DNA of 35,286 nucleotides from Candidatus Saccharimonadota bacterium. Lineage in GTDB: Bacteria; Patescibacteriota; Saccharimonadia; Saccharimonadales; Saccharimonadaceae. Location of the stretch: assembly GCA_017561575.1 (NCBI GenBank), contig JAFZBS010000011.1, positions 1 to 35,286 of the forward strand, given 5' to 3'. This document shows positions 1-7,691 of this stretch, piece by piece. The translations under genes and the position numbers were made by a program. The notes beneath the pieces are model-generated. The model was not told the DNA's origin. It was given only the letters and a program-made list of their open reading frames with translations, and searched no databases. Numbering within the stretch: the first letter of the stretch is position 1; each line of letters starts with the position of its first letter.

Positions 1-275
1 CAGGCTCTGGATCGGGTTCAGGGGTTGGTATTGGTGTTGGGGTCGGGGTCGGTGTTGGTTCCGGTTCTGGTTCCGGTTCGGGCTCCGGTTCTGGTTCTGG
101 CTCTGGCTCTGGTTCTGGTTCGGGCTCTGGCTCTGGTTCAGGCTCTGGCTCTGGCTCTGGTTCAGGCTCTGGCTCTGGCTCTGGTTCAGGTTCGGGCTCT
201 GGCTCTGGTTCAGGCTCTGGCTCTGGCTCTGGCTCTGGTTCAGGCTCTGGCTCTGGCTCTGGTTCAGGAGTTGGA
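1..275 (-). repeat. Pro-Glu / Pro-Thr coding tandem repeat
   Basis: On the plus strand this is a run of GGCTCTGGCTCT-type hexamers with GGTTCA interruptions, forming irregular units of 18-30 bases. On the minus strand it encodes more than 20 Glu-Pro dipeptides, then Pro-Thr and a few other Pro-X pairs near the window edge. Such low-complexity repeats change length by slippage. The plus strand near 18-60 is G-rich with several GGGG or GG runs. It is part of the coding region of the partial surface protein. Confidence 0.9.
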
Positions 276-1516
276 TCAACATCTTCATTTGGCTGCAAGC
301 CACAGAGCACGTTGACATCCATCACTTTTTGCCATTTTCCATCAATAAGACGGTATAAATCGATTTGTGGATAATTATAACGATTGGAAATACGCCAAGA
401 AACTCTTAACTCATCCGGAGTAAACACGCCGTCGCCGTTTTTATCCTCAAAGCATACTACTTTGGATTTTTCTTTATCATTCTCATAATAGAAATCATAT
501 GAGGTATTATCTTTATCGTAGAATATTCCGCGAAGAGCATCGCTAATCTTTTGTTGCAACTCACCGCCATCAACGTTTTCTGCATTACTCAAGTAATTAT
601 CAATTTCTGTAGCACTCATTCCGGCAATGCCAAGCGCAGCTTTTTCTTCTGGAGTCAACATGTAGTGTGCATACGAGGCAAGATATTCTGGGCCTTTGTC
701 TGTCATTTCCATCAAGGCATCCGCAGCGGCTCCTCGATCACCGAAGCAAGCAGATTTATCGTAACCAAATGAAATATCGCTAAATTTATTTTCAAAGTCA
801 GCATATTCACGATAGTCATAGTGCACGCCGTTTGATAATTCGCCCACATTTGGAATTGCTTCTTCTTCGCCTGTATCTTCCAATACGAGACCATCTTCTG
901 ATGTTTCGTCATTAACTACGACTTCGTTGTTGTCATAATTATATTCAATTGGACCTTTATTGTCACCTGTTTCAGTGTTTACCGTTGCGGTGGCAACTGG
1001 CGTTGGTGGCGCAACTTCTTTTTGTGCATCTTTTTTGCCAAATAATTTTTCTGTTATTTTTGGGCCAAATATTGATGTGACGGCAAGGATGCCAGCCATC
1101 GCCACGGTGACGATTGGCACGGCGAGAGCCTTCATTTTCTTGTTTTTCTTGACGCTATCGATTCTTTCTGGTGACACGTCTGGGATAATTTCCACTGGAG
1201 GTTCTTCCTTTGTCTTTTCTGCGACTGGTTCTGGTTCACCGGTAAGTTCACGACGCCGACGCATCAATTCTTCGCGTTTTTTGAGCAATTCTTCTTTACG
1301 CTTAGTTCTTTCTTTTTCATCATCAGAAATAGACTTTAATTCGTCATCAATTTTACGTCGACGCTTGCTTAGTTCTTCCCTGGCGGCTTTTACGCTCATT
1401 TCGCCACGCCTTCTAATTGTTTCACGAGAAACCTCTCCGGCAGCCTCACCGCCTGCCTTCGGGTTTAGGTCATCATTCAAAATTTCATCAAATGTTAAAT
1501 CTTTTTCTCTTATCAT
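1..1516 (-). CDS. Membrane-anchored surface protein with EF-hand-like loop and Pro-Glu repeat stalk (3' end beyond window)
   Basis: The frame is open from an ATG at 1516 to the left edge, so the C-terminus is missing; about 505 residues are visible. In order: a highly charged N-terminus that looks like a coiled coil (about residues 45-100, rich in K/R/E), one hydrophobic segment near 130-150 ([17 protein letters not shown]) after a lysine cluster, a globular outer part, a perfect EF-hand type loop [12 protein letters not shown] at about 358-369, then from about residue 414 a long Pro-Glu dipeptide repeat passing into Pro-Thr. The topology suggests a cytoplasmic N-terminus and an outside domain on a rigid stalk. 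The start follows AGGGGGTG and overlaps the stop of the upstream DUF5663-like gene (ATGA), so translation is probably coupled. The family is not recognised; calcium binding is inferred from the loop alone. Confidence 0.8.
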   Translation of the reverse strand, partial: MIREKDLTFDEILNDDLNPKAGGEAAGEVSRETIRRRGEMSVKAAREELSKRRRKIDDELKSISDDEKERTKRKEELLKKREELMRRRRELTGEPEPVAEKTKEEPPVEIIPDVSPERIDSVKKNKKMKALAVPIVTVAMAGILAVTSIFGPKITEKLFGKKDAQKEVAPPTPVATATVNTETGDNKGPIEYNYDNNEVVVNDETSEDGLVLEDTGEEEAIPNVGELSNGVHYDYREYADFENKFSDISFGYDKSACFGDRGAAADALMEMTDKGPEYLASYAHYMLTPEEKAALGIAGMSATEIDNYLSNAENVDGGELQQKISDALRGIFYDKDNTSYDFYYENDKEKSKVVCFEDKNGDGVFTPDELRVSWRISNRYNYPQIDLYRLIDGKWQKVMDVNVLCGLQPNEDVDPTPEPEPEPEPEPEPEPEPEPEPEPEPEPEPEPEPEPEPEPEPEPEPEPEPEPEPEPEPEPEPEPEPEPEPEPTPTPTPTPIPTPEPDPEP

Positions 1517-1836
1517 TTGTCACCCCCTAAGAATTTTTGGCTGAATTCTTTCATAGCGTTAGTAACCTTTTCATCAAGGTTGATACCATTTTTTTCAAAC
1601 AGTCCTTTTAGATCGTCTGTGCCTGTTTCTGGTTTGGCAAGCATGGCTTCTAGCTCTTCGAATTGTTCTTTGTTGAGGCTACCAATGATAGTATTAAATA
1701 TTGTTTCATCCAATTGGTCAATTGTTTTTTCCCGAAGTTCCTCTAATTCTTCTTTGGGCTGACCAGGATATTTTTGAGCAATTAATGAATCTGCCATTTC
1801 GGCAAGATTCTCGCGCTCGACGAAATATTCTTTCAT
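1513..1836 (-). CDS. Small acidic helical protein, DUF5663-like
   Basis: This is a 107-residue, mostly helical and strongly acidic protein with no membrane segment or signal peptide. Its overall pattern (short N-terminal helix, AEMADSLI..., [18 protein letters not shown], then a Lys-rich end) resembles the small DUF5663 proteins found in Patescibacteria; this assignment is from memory of the family and is tentative. It lies directly before the Pro-Glu stalk protein and its TGA overlaps that gene's ATG, so the two are one operon and may act together. A TAAAAT box 9 bases before the ATG would give an almost leaderless transcript. Its function is unknown. Confidence 0.7.
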   Translation of the reverse strand: MKEYFVERENLAEMADSLIAQKYPGQPKEELEELREKTIDQLDETIFNTIIGSLNKEQFEELEAMLAKPETGTDDLKGLFEKNGINLDEKVTNAMKEFSQKFLGGDK

Positions 1837-1921
1837 AATATTAGTATTTTAATGATTTGATGACCTTTCTGAAATCAATTTTAGCATAAGCTTTTGAAAA
1901 GGTCAAACATTTTTTACATTC

Positions 1922-1950
1922 AAAAAAACCGAACAACGTGTTCGGTTTTT
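1922..1950. terminator. Bidirectional rho-independent terminator
   Basis: An inverted repeat CCGAACA-acg-TGTTCGG is flanked by A and T tracts on both sides, so it can work on either strand. It lies between the small gene at 2093-2308 and the DUF5663-like gene, both on the minus strand, and would end transcription of the former. The rest of the 256-base gap (1837-2092) is AT-rich and shows no further gene. Confidence 0.85.
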
Positions 1951-2092
1951 GCAAAAAGGTTTATAACAGGCTTGTTAGAATTATGGCTAATTCATAGATA
2001 AGATCGAAGTGTTTTACATCGGTTATCTCCTTACTAAAATTATATATAGTATCTATCATGGTACCTCTACTTTAAACTTATTTATGGCTAGT

Positions 2093-2308
2093 TTAGGATA
2101 CCATTTTTTCAAAACGGCCAGTAAAGAGGCTGCCAATTTTTTGATTCCTGCGTTTGATCCTTGCAATACTCTCTTTACTGATTTTGTTAGGGGAGATATA
2201 CTCTCTTTCCCCTTTTTCGCTATCGCCATAGATGGCGTAGTCTATGTCGACATCGTCTCTCCAGTTAGTGTTGATTACTTGTTTTGGTAGGTTTAATTTT
2301 TCCGCCAT
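2093..2308 (-). CDS. Small hypothetical protein (71 aa)
   Basis: The frame is open further upstream to 2440, but the first part is AT-rich intergenic-like sequence coding mostly K, N, T and I. The ATG at 2308 follows AAAAAGGAAAAC, a good ribosome binding site, and gives MAEKLNLPKQVINTNW. The protein is hydrophilic, with an acidic centre (DDVDIDYAIYGDSEKGERE) and a basic C-terminus (SIARIKRRNQKIGSLF). I do not recognise a family. It stands alone, divergent from the EamA transporter, with a terminator at 1922-1950 behind it. The composition could fit a small nucleic-acid-associated protein, but nothing shows that directly. Confidence 0.55.
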   Translation of the reverse strand: MAEKLNLPKQVINTNWRDDVDIDYAIYGDSEKGEREYISPNKISKESIARIKRRNQKIGSLFTGRFEKMVS

Positions 2309-2496
2309 TTTTGTTTTCCTTTTTGTTTTTTGTTTGTTATTTGTTAGAATTTTTGTTTTATTTTCTAACTTAAAACCAGTATAGCACACATTGTGATTTT
2401 TGTCAATAGTATTTATGCTTATTTTTATTGTTTTTGTCAAATTACCTCTATAAAGTGTTGTGATATTCTCTACATTTTGCTATGGTGCTTATCTTT

Positions 2497-2507
2497 TATG
2501 ATAAAAT
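2497..2507 (+). promoter_or_regulatory. Extended -10 promoter of the EamA gene (leaderless)
   Basis: TATGATAAAAT fits TRTGn plus a TAAAAT -10 box. The box ends exactly 6 bases before the ATG at 2514, so transcription should start at or next to the A of the start codon. No ribosome binding site is present. Confidence 0.7.
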
Positions 2508-2513
2508 ATTGGT

Positions 2514-3437
2514 ATGAGTTGGCTGATATTCGTCGTCGTCACAGTTTTCTTTGATTCACTTAGAATTTATATTGATAACTACGTTTCGGACTATTATTTT
2601 AAAGGAAGGGGGGCGGCGTCACAAAAACTATTTTACGGAATAGCTTTTACGCTTTTTGGTGCCATATCTTTAGCTATCTCGCACACTGATATTGCCGCGA
2701 TGGGCTTTTCTACTGTGCTGCAATTTATTATTGCTGGGATTTTGTCTAGCTTTGCTGGGATTTTTTATTACAAGGCGCTTGAAAAAGATAACTCGACTAA
2801 TCTGGGGATTTTTATCCAGACTGCGCCGATTTTTTACCTAATTCTTGGCTGGTTACTGCTTGGTGAAACAATTACTTTAACTCAACTTGCGGCATTTGCT
2901 ATTATTTTATTTGCCTCTTTCTTAATCGTATTCACGGCGAGGAAACGCAGCCGTAAGATAAGAATTATGGCGGCATTTTATGCGTTTCTTTACGTTCTGA
3001 TATCCGTATTTGGTAATTTAATCTATGTGAAGGAATCTGCAGGAGCTGAATCTTTTTTTAGTGAAATGTCGTTGGTATTTATCGGGTTAGGAATTGGGAA
3101 TCTTTTAATAATTGCTTTGATGCCAAAATGGAGACGACGATTCCTTGCGGTTTATCGTTCTAGCCACCGCTTAGTGCTTAGACCACTTTTTGGCGGACTC
3201 GTTGTTAGCCTAGTAAAGAAATTTTCTTATCATGCGACTCTCATTTTAGCACCTTCGGTTGCGCTTGCGTCGGCAACGTCGGATTCTGCGGAGCCGATTG
3301 CAATATTTTTTATGGGTATAGTTCTCACGCTGATTTGGCCAAAGTTTGGGCGTGAAAAGATTGATCGCAAAAGTATCCTGGTACACTTAATTGCAATTAT
3401 TCTAGTGGTAATTGGTGTAGTATTGATTCAACAATAG
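2514..3437 (+). CDS. EamA/DMT-family transporter
   Basis: A 307-residue, very hydrophobic protein with about ten predicted membrane helices in two halves, typical of the drug/metabolite transporter superfamily. The helix 3-4 region (AGILSSFAGIFYYKALEKDNST) and the following QTAPIFYLILGWLLLGETIT segment match the conserved EamA pattern of a Pro in helix 4 and a LLLGE turn at helix 5. The substrate cannot be read from the sequence; family members export amino acids, nucleotides and other metabolites. The start is the ATG directly behind an extended -10 box. The gene converges on ileS with only 3 bases between the two stop codons and no obvious terminator in between. Confidence 0.85.
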   Translation: MSWLIFVVVTVFFDSLRIYIDNYVSDYYFKGRGAASQKLFYGIAFTLFGAISLAISHTDIAAMGFSTVLQFIIAGILSSFAGIFYYKALEKDNSTNLGIFIQTAPIFYLILGWLLLGETITLTQLAAFAIILFASFLIVFTARKRSRKIRIMAAFYAFLYVLISVFGNLIYVKESAGAESFFSEMSLVFIGLGIGNLLIIALMPKWRRRFLAVYRSSHRLVLRPLFGGLVVSLVKKFSYHATLILAPSVALASATSDSAEPIAIFFMGIVLTLIWPKFGREKIDRKSILVHLIAIILVVIGVVLIQQ

Positions 3438-3440
3438 TAA

Positions 3441-6400
3441 TTAGGAAATCTTTTCGAGTGAGATAGTTATACTGTCGCCGTTGATTTTAGCAATTTCGTC
3501 GTATGTAAAATTGGCAGACTTGCTAAATTCGTCAGTTAGAGTTTCGGACTTTATAAGGTCTTCAAAACCTTTTGGTAAATCAATTGAAAGAGAAAGTTTG
3601 ATGTGATCATCCATATTTAGCTTAGCATTCTTGCGAGCGGACTGGATAGCACGGATGAGGTCGCGGGCAAAGCCTTCAGCAGCAAGCTCTTTCGTGATTG
3701 TCTTATCGAGAGAAAGTTCTTTGCCATGTTTTACTTCCTTGACGTTGACCTCTTCGGAGATGATTTGCTCATAGAAACTTGGGAGCTTAGAGCCGGCATA
3801 TGTAAGTTTTTTAAGTGGTTGACGAACTTTGACTTGGTCTTCGGTGTCGGATTTTCGCATTCTAAGAGCTAGGGCGTCAGTAATTATCTGGCGAGTTTCG
3901 GACATCTTGTCTAAAATCTCTTGATTTATTTCTCCGGCCTCTGGCCATGGTTCGAGATGGACGGATTCATCTTCGCCAGTCATTTTTTGATAGAGCTCTT
4001 CTGACAAAAACGGAGTAAATGGAGCAAGGAGCTTTGACGTATACACCAATACATAATAAAGTGTAGCGTAAGCGCTAAGCTTGTCGTATTTGTCGTCATT
4101 TTTATTAAAACGGCGGCGAGAACGACGAACGAACCAGTTACTGAGATCGTCAATAAATGGCAGGACGCCTTCAAGTGCTTTTGGAATGTTATATTCGTGC
4201 ATGCCTTCGGTGATATCGTTGCGGAGTTCGTGGAGTCGAGAAATGATCCAGGTGTCGAGAGGGTTTGAAGTGTGGTTTCTCAACGTCCTCGGCGCGCAGT
4301 CGTCATTTTTACAACGGGTCAGTCGGTCTCGTCCCGGTATTTCAGTACCGGCTACTCGACCGTGACCGTTGTCAAAATGACTGCTGGCGCCTGCGGATTG
4401 TTTCGAAACCACACATTCAAACCCTTTCAAATCATTACTATCGATTCCGTCGATTTCGGCGTAGGTAGTAAAGAAGTCGTAGACATTCCAGAGCATAGCG
4501 AGTTTGCGGTTGACATCGGAGACATCTTTATCTAGTAAAGCGAAATCTTCACCAGATAGAACCGGACTGGAGAGCAAGAGAAAACGGAGGGCGTCGGCCG
4601 AATAAGTGTCCATTAAAATATTCGGGTCGGTGTAATTGCCGAGGGATTTACTCATTTTGCGGCCATCGTTACCGGCCAGTGTCCCGGTAGTAATGACGTT
4701 TTTGTAGGCATTTTTATGGCCTTTTTTGGCTTTTTCGCCAAAGGCGCCGATTTCAGCAAGAGTAGTATTGACGGTATGAACATAGTAGAACCAAGCGCGA
4801 ACCTGGCCAACATATTCGACAATGAAGTCGGCTGGGTAGTTTCGTTCAAATTTTTCCTTATTTTCAAACGGATAGTGGAGCTGAGCGAATGGCATAGAGC
4901 CAGATTCAAACCAACAGTCGAGGACTTTTTCGATACGAGTAAAGTGCTCGACATGGGCAGTATCTCTGGACGGGTCCTGCCGACTGCTGTCCTCCCCCAC
5001 CTCACAAGTTCGGCGGGGGTCCCCCTCCGCAGTCGTCACCCGTCCATGTTTATCTACATACGCATCGAATTCAATCTTGTCGACCCAAGGGCGATGATAG
5101 TCGTCGAGGCGCTTTCCAGAATACTTTTCGAGCTCTTCATACGAGCCTATGACAAGCACTGTGCCTTCTTTGGATTTCCAGACTGGCATGGCAGTAGCCC
5201 AGAAGCGGTCGCGAGACAAATTCCAATCTGGGGCCTGTTCAATATTGTTAGCAAAACGGCCATGCTTCAAATAATCTGGGAACCAGTTGATGTTTTCGTT
5301 TTCGGCAAGCATGAGGGATTTTTGGCCTTCAACATCAAAGAACCAAGATGGAAAAGCACGATACATGATGCGCTCTTTACTACGTGGATTGAACGGATAT
5401 TCGTGTTGAATGTATTCGATTTTGTAAATAATTCCCTTTTCTTCGAGACATTTGGCAATAAATTTGTTGGCTGCCCAGATTTGGATGCCGTGTTCGTCGG
5501 TATCACGAACGCCAAGGGCGTGGAGTTTGTCGGCGTATTCTTTGATATAATACCCATTCTCGTCGAGACAGTCGACAAAGCCAATGAGCCCGGGTCTCTC
5601 GACGGGTCCTGCCACCGCAGTTTCCCCCACCGTGCTCGCTTCGTTCCGCGCGGCGGGGGTCCCCCCAGCGGCGTCACCCGTCGATTCATTGTGCTTTTTG
5701 TATAATTCGTAGTCATCTTCGCCGTAGGCAGGAGCAATATGAACGATGCCAGTACCTTCTTCGTCGCCAACAAAATCGGCAGTAAAAACTTGGCAAACTG
5801 TGCCGTCCAAAGATTCGTACTTCAAACCTTCGAGGTCCTTGCCTTTCAAAGTTTTTTCGGGTTTTACGATATCACCAAAGAGTTTACCTGCGAGTTTTTT
5901 AGCAACGATGAGTTTGTCGCCGTCTATATTATATATACCGTAGTCGAGATTTTCGGAGACGGCGAGAGCTCTGTTTGCCATCAAGGTCCAGGGCGTGGTC
6001 GTCCAAGCTAAGAAATAAGTACGATTATCCGAAATGCTCCTTCCTCGGGACGGGTCGCTCGCGCCCGTCGTTACGGGGCTCGCGCCCTCATCCTCGGTCG
6101 TAACCTCCGGAAGCCCTCGGATAGGAGCATTTTCGGATTTTTGCGGCCTTATTTTAAACTTGACGTATGCGCTGGGGTCGGTGACGGTTTGGTAGGCGTC
6201 GTTGTCCATGGTAACTTCGGCTTTGGATACTGGGGTGGCGAATTTGGTATCGTACATCAAGACTTTACGACCCTCGTAAATCTTCCCTGCTTCATAGAGC
6301 TGCTTAAAGGCCCACCAAACGGATTCCATGAAATCTTTGTTCATGGTGCGGTAGCAGTTATCAAAATCAACCCAGCGACCGATGCGATCGATAGTGGAAC

Positions 6401-6797
6401 GCCAAGTTTCGGAATTTGCAACCATGGACTCGCGGGCTTTCGTGATATACTCCTCGAGTGACCACTTGGTGCCAATTTCGCGGCGATCGGTGATGCCAAG
6501 CTGTTTTTCAACAAAATTTTCGGCTGGAAGGCCGTGACAGTCCCAACCCCAACGTCTTTCAACATGGTAGCCATTCATGGTCCAAAAACGCGGGACGGCA
6601 TCTTTAACAATACTGGAGAGTAGTGTACCGTGGTGAGGATTGCCCGTAATAAACGGAGGGCCATCATAAAAAACGTAGGATTTATCGACGGGCCTTTCTT
6701 CAACTGACCGTTCAAAGGTTTTGTTCTTTTTCCACCACTCTACGATGGCTTTTTCGTATTCGATGGCCTTGCGGCGTTCTCCAGCTCTATATTTCAT
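3441..6797 (-). CDS. ileS: Isoleucyl-tRNA synthetase with four palindromic insertions
   Basis: Charges tRNA-Ile with isoleucine in the cytoplasm. Class I signatures are clear: HHGT (55-58, the HIGH motif in the context PPFITGNPHHGTLL), GWDCHGLP, the CP1 editing domain with TYFLAWTTTPWTLMANRAL, DCWFESGSMP, and KMSKS at 714-718, followed by the anticodon-binding domain starting near NPLDTWIISR. This is the large type-2 (eukaryote-like) form. At 1118 residues it is longer than usual because four segments are foreign: about residues 221-257, 372-400, 585-610 and 788-846. Each matches a palindromic GC-rich DNA element and keeps the frame open. None hits a recognised catalytic motif, though two lie within or at the edges of the editing domain. 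The start ATG lies 6 bases after a TAAAAT box without ribosome binding site. Confidence 0.97.
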   Translation of the reverse strand: MKYRAGERRKAIEYEKAIVEWWKKNKTFERSVEERPVDKSYVFYDGPPFITGNPHHGTLLSSIVKDAVPRFWTMNGYHVERRWGWDCHGLPAENFVEKQLGITDRREIGTKWSLEEYITKARESMVANSETWRSTIDRIGRWVDFDNCYRTMNKDFMESVWWAFKQLYEAGKIYEGRKVLMYDTKFATPVSKAEVTMDNDAYQTVTDPSAYVKFKIRPQKSENAPIRGLPEVTTEDEGASPVTTGASDPSRGRSISDNRTYFLAWTTTPWTLMANRALAVSENLDYGIYNIDGDKLIVAKKLAGKLFGDIVKPEKTLKGKDLEGLKYESLDGTVCQVFTADFVGDEEGTGIVHIAPAYGEDDYELYKKHNESTGDAAGGTPAARNEASTVGETAVAGPVERPGLIGFVDCLDENGYYIKEYADKLHALGVRDTDEHGIQIWAANKFIAKCLEEKGIIYKIEYIQHEYPFNPRSKERIMYRAFPSWFFDVEGQKSLMLAENENINWFPDYLKHGRFANNIEQAPDWNLSRDRFWATAMPVWKSKEGTVLVIGSYEELEKYSGKRLDDYHRPWVDKIEFDAYVDKHGRVTTAEGDPRRTCEVGEDSSRQDPSRDTAHVEHFTRIEKVLDCWFESGSMPFAQLHYPFENKEKFERNYPADFIVEYVGQVRAWFYYVHTVNTTLAEIGAFGEKAKKGHKNAYKNVITTGTLAGNDGRKMSKSLGNYTDPNILMDTYSADALRFLLLSSPVLSGEDFALLDKDVSDVNRKLAMLWNVYDFFTTYAEIDGIDSNDLKGFECVVSKQSAGASSHFDNGHGRVAGTEIPGRDRLTRCKNDDCAPRTLRNHTSNPLDTWIISRLHELRNDITEGMHEYNIPKALEGVLPFIDDLSNWFVRRSRRRFNKNDDKYDKLSAYATLYYVLVYTSKLLAPFTPFLSEELYQKMTGEDESVHLEPWPEAGEINQEILDKMSETRQIITDALALRMRKSDTEDQVKVRQPLKKLTYAGSKLPSFYEQIISEEVNVKEVKHGKELSLDKTITKELAAEGFARDLIRAIQSARKNAKLNMDDHIKLSLSIDLPKGFEDLIKSETLTDEFSKSANFTYDEIAKINGDSITISLEKIS
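4260..4435. repeat. Family C palindromic element inside ileS
   Basis: A 176-base imperfect palindrome. The outer arms GGGTTTGAAGTGTGGTTTC (from 4261) and the reverse complement of GAAACCACACATTCAAACCC (ending 4434) pair. Further in, GTCATTTTTACAACGGGTCA pairs with TGACCGTTGTCAAAATGAC, and CCGGTATTTCAGTACCGG forms the tip. It adds about 58 residues (VVSKQSAGASSHFDNG... to ...CAPRTLRNHT) just before the NPLDTW segment of IleRS. It is the longest element here and the only copy of its type. Confidence 0.85.
4968..5045 (+). repeat. Family A palindromic element inside ileS
   Basis: 78 bases (26 codons). Outer arms GGACGGGT/ACCCGTCC, conserved CCTGCC, inner arms GACTGC/GCAGTC, then CCTCCCCC ... GGGGGTCCCCCT. 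It codes on the minus strand for residues near GDPRRTCEVGEDSSRQDP. It is read in a different frame from the other ileS family A copy. Confidence 0.85.
5600..5683 (+). repeat. Family A palindromic element inside ileS
   Basis: 84 bases (28 codons). Outer arms CGACGGGT/ACCCGTCG, conserved CCTGCC, inner arms CCGC/GCGG, then TTTCCCCC ... GGGGGTCCCCCC. It adds TGDAAGGTPAARNEASTVGE and following residues to the editing-domain region of IleRS. It is read in the same frame as the lipid-kinase copy (compare GDAARGTP-like GDARRGTP there). Confidence 0.85.
6027..6138 (+). repeat. Family B palindromic element inside ileS
   Basis: 112 bases. Outer arms ATCCGAAATGCTCC and GGAGCATTTTCGGAT pair. The core (GGGTCGCTCGCGCCCGTCG, ACGGGGC, ATCCTCG, CTCCGGAA) matches the cores in polA and argS with some divergence. 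On the minus strand it codes for the segment around APIRGLPEVTTEDEGASPVT of IleRS. Confidence 0.8.
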
Positions 6798-6803
6798 AAA
6801 AAT

Positions 6804-6814
6804 ATTTTATCACT
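6804..6814 (-). promoter_or_regulatory. Extended -10 promoter of ileS (leaderless)
   Basis: Read on the minus strand: AGTGATAAAAT, a TGn extension with a TAAAAT box. Six bases separate the box from the ileS ATG at 6797. No ribosome binding site is visible. Confidence 0.65.
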
Positions 6815-6894
6815 TTTTGGTGAGAATGTCGAGGTTAAGTATTAAGGTTTATACAGGGTTAAAAAAGCTTTATCTATTGATTTTTTATTATGTT

Positions 6895-6905
6895 TATGGT
6901 ATAAT
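6895..6905 (+). promoter_or_regulatory. Orphan extended -10 promoter upstream of the HD hydrolase
   Basis: TATGGTATAAT is a perfect copy of the motif used across this window. It is followed after exactly 6 bases by ATG at 6912, which opens only a five-codon frame (MGSFL, stop). It may drive a small leader or a short RNA, or be a second promoter for the HD gene 120 bases further on. Confidence 0.5.
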
Positions 6906-6976
6906 TGTAGGATGGGGTCTTTTTTATAAACAGATACGACTGCGTTAGAAAAAGACTTAAGGTATTCTTCAGAGAC

Positions 6977-6987
6977 TGTGGTATAAT
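6977..6987 (+). promoter_or_regulatory. Extended -10 promoter of the HD hydrolase gene
   Basis: TGTGGTATAAT ends 40 bases before the ATG at 7028. This transcript therefore has a leader of about 34 bases, with AGAAAGGTGG as ribosome binding site, unlike the leaderless genes nearby. Confidence 0.75.
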
Positions 6988-7027
6988 AACCATACAGGTG
7001 GGAGAACTTTAGAAAGGTGGCGAAAAG

Positions 7028-7651
7028 ATGTCTAGTGTTTATGAACCGGACGGAGCGACGATGTTTACCTATCTTAGAGGCAGGTTGGATGGCCCTGGGT
7101 TTGAACAGTCGCGTGCGGCACTGGTTTTTGCAAGGAAGGCCCATGCCGGGCAAACGCGCAAGAATGGAGCGCCGTATATCGTGCACCCCCTATCGATGGC
7201 GTGCGACGCTATAGCCTGTAAGGGGGCGACGGATGAGATTGTGGCAACAATTCTCTTACACGACGTTTGCGAGGATTGCAACATCCCGCTGTCAGCTTTA
7301 CCGGTGAATGATGTGGTACGCCAAGGTGTAAAGCTGATGACGATACGACCCTTTGATGGCGAAGAAAAGCCCGAAACGAAGCGAAGGTATTTTCATGAGC
7401 TACTGGACTCCAAGGAAGCAATCATTTGCAAAGCTTTTGACCGATATGCAAACCTAAACGATGCTGATGGAGCTTTGACAGAGGAAGCGATTGTAAAAAA
7501 CATCGTTGAAACACATACGCTTTTAATGCCGATGCTTAAAGAGGCGAAGTATGAGTATCCGGAGTTGTCGGATATGTTACATACTATCCGAACTGCACTG
7601 AAACGAACGCTCAACATGATGGCAAAATATCATCACGTGGAGCTGAGGTGA
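7028..7651 (+). CDS. HD-domain small alarmone hydrolase-like protein (SpoT/MESH1 type)
   Basis: A 207-residue soluble protein resembling the hydrolase domain of RelA/SpoT enzymes, which removes pyrophosphate from (p)ppGpp. Visible motifs: ARKAHAGQTRKNGAPYIVHP (the R-K-G-x-PY-x-x-HP motif), LLHDVCED (the metal-binding HD plus ED), and KAFDRYANLND (compare KxADRxxN). No synthetase or regulatory domain is fused, so it fits a stand-alone alarmone hydrolase. The start is set by AGAAAGGTGG 7 bases upstream and by a promoter at 6977-6987. The gene ends at a strong terminator shared with the convergent mscS. Other HD hydrolases of nucleotides remain possible. Confidence 0.85.
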   Translation: MSSVYEPDGATMFTYLRGRLDGPGFEQSRAALVFARKAHAGQTRKNGAPYIVHPLSMACDAIACKGATDEIVATILLHDVCEDCNIPLSALPVNDVVRQGVKLMTIRPFDGEEKPETKRRYFHELLDSKEAIICKAFDRYANLNDADGALTEEAIVKNIVETHTLLMPMLKEAKYEYPELSDMLHTIRTALKRTLNMMAKYHHVELR

Positions 7652-7664
7652 TTTTCCCACCAGT

Positions 7665-7690
7665 GAAACCCCCGAGTAATCGGGGGTTTC
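7665..7690. terminator. Strong bidirectional terminator
   Basis: GAAACCCCCG-agtaat-CGGGGGTTTC is a perfect 10-base-pair stem, followed on the plus strand by GTCATTTTTT. It sits between the convergent HD hydrolase gene and the mscS-like gene. Confidence 0.92.
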
Positions 7691-7691
7691 G

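Noticed and set aside
1-275. Possible CRISPR array or satellite from the regular repeats
   Set aside because: The repeat units are hexamers without unique spacers, and the minus strand reads through as Pro-Glu codons.
25-315. Plus-strand open frame with Ala-Leu-Val-Gln repeats
   Set aside because: It is the antisense reading of the Pro-Glu repeat; there is no ribosome binding site and the minus strand holds a clear gene.
4716-5705. Long plus-strand frame of 329 codons inside ileS
   Set aside because: It is antisense to the conserved IleRS frame, has no promoter or ribosome binding site, and shows no known motif; codon bias of ileS keeps it open.
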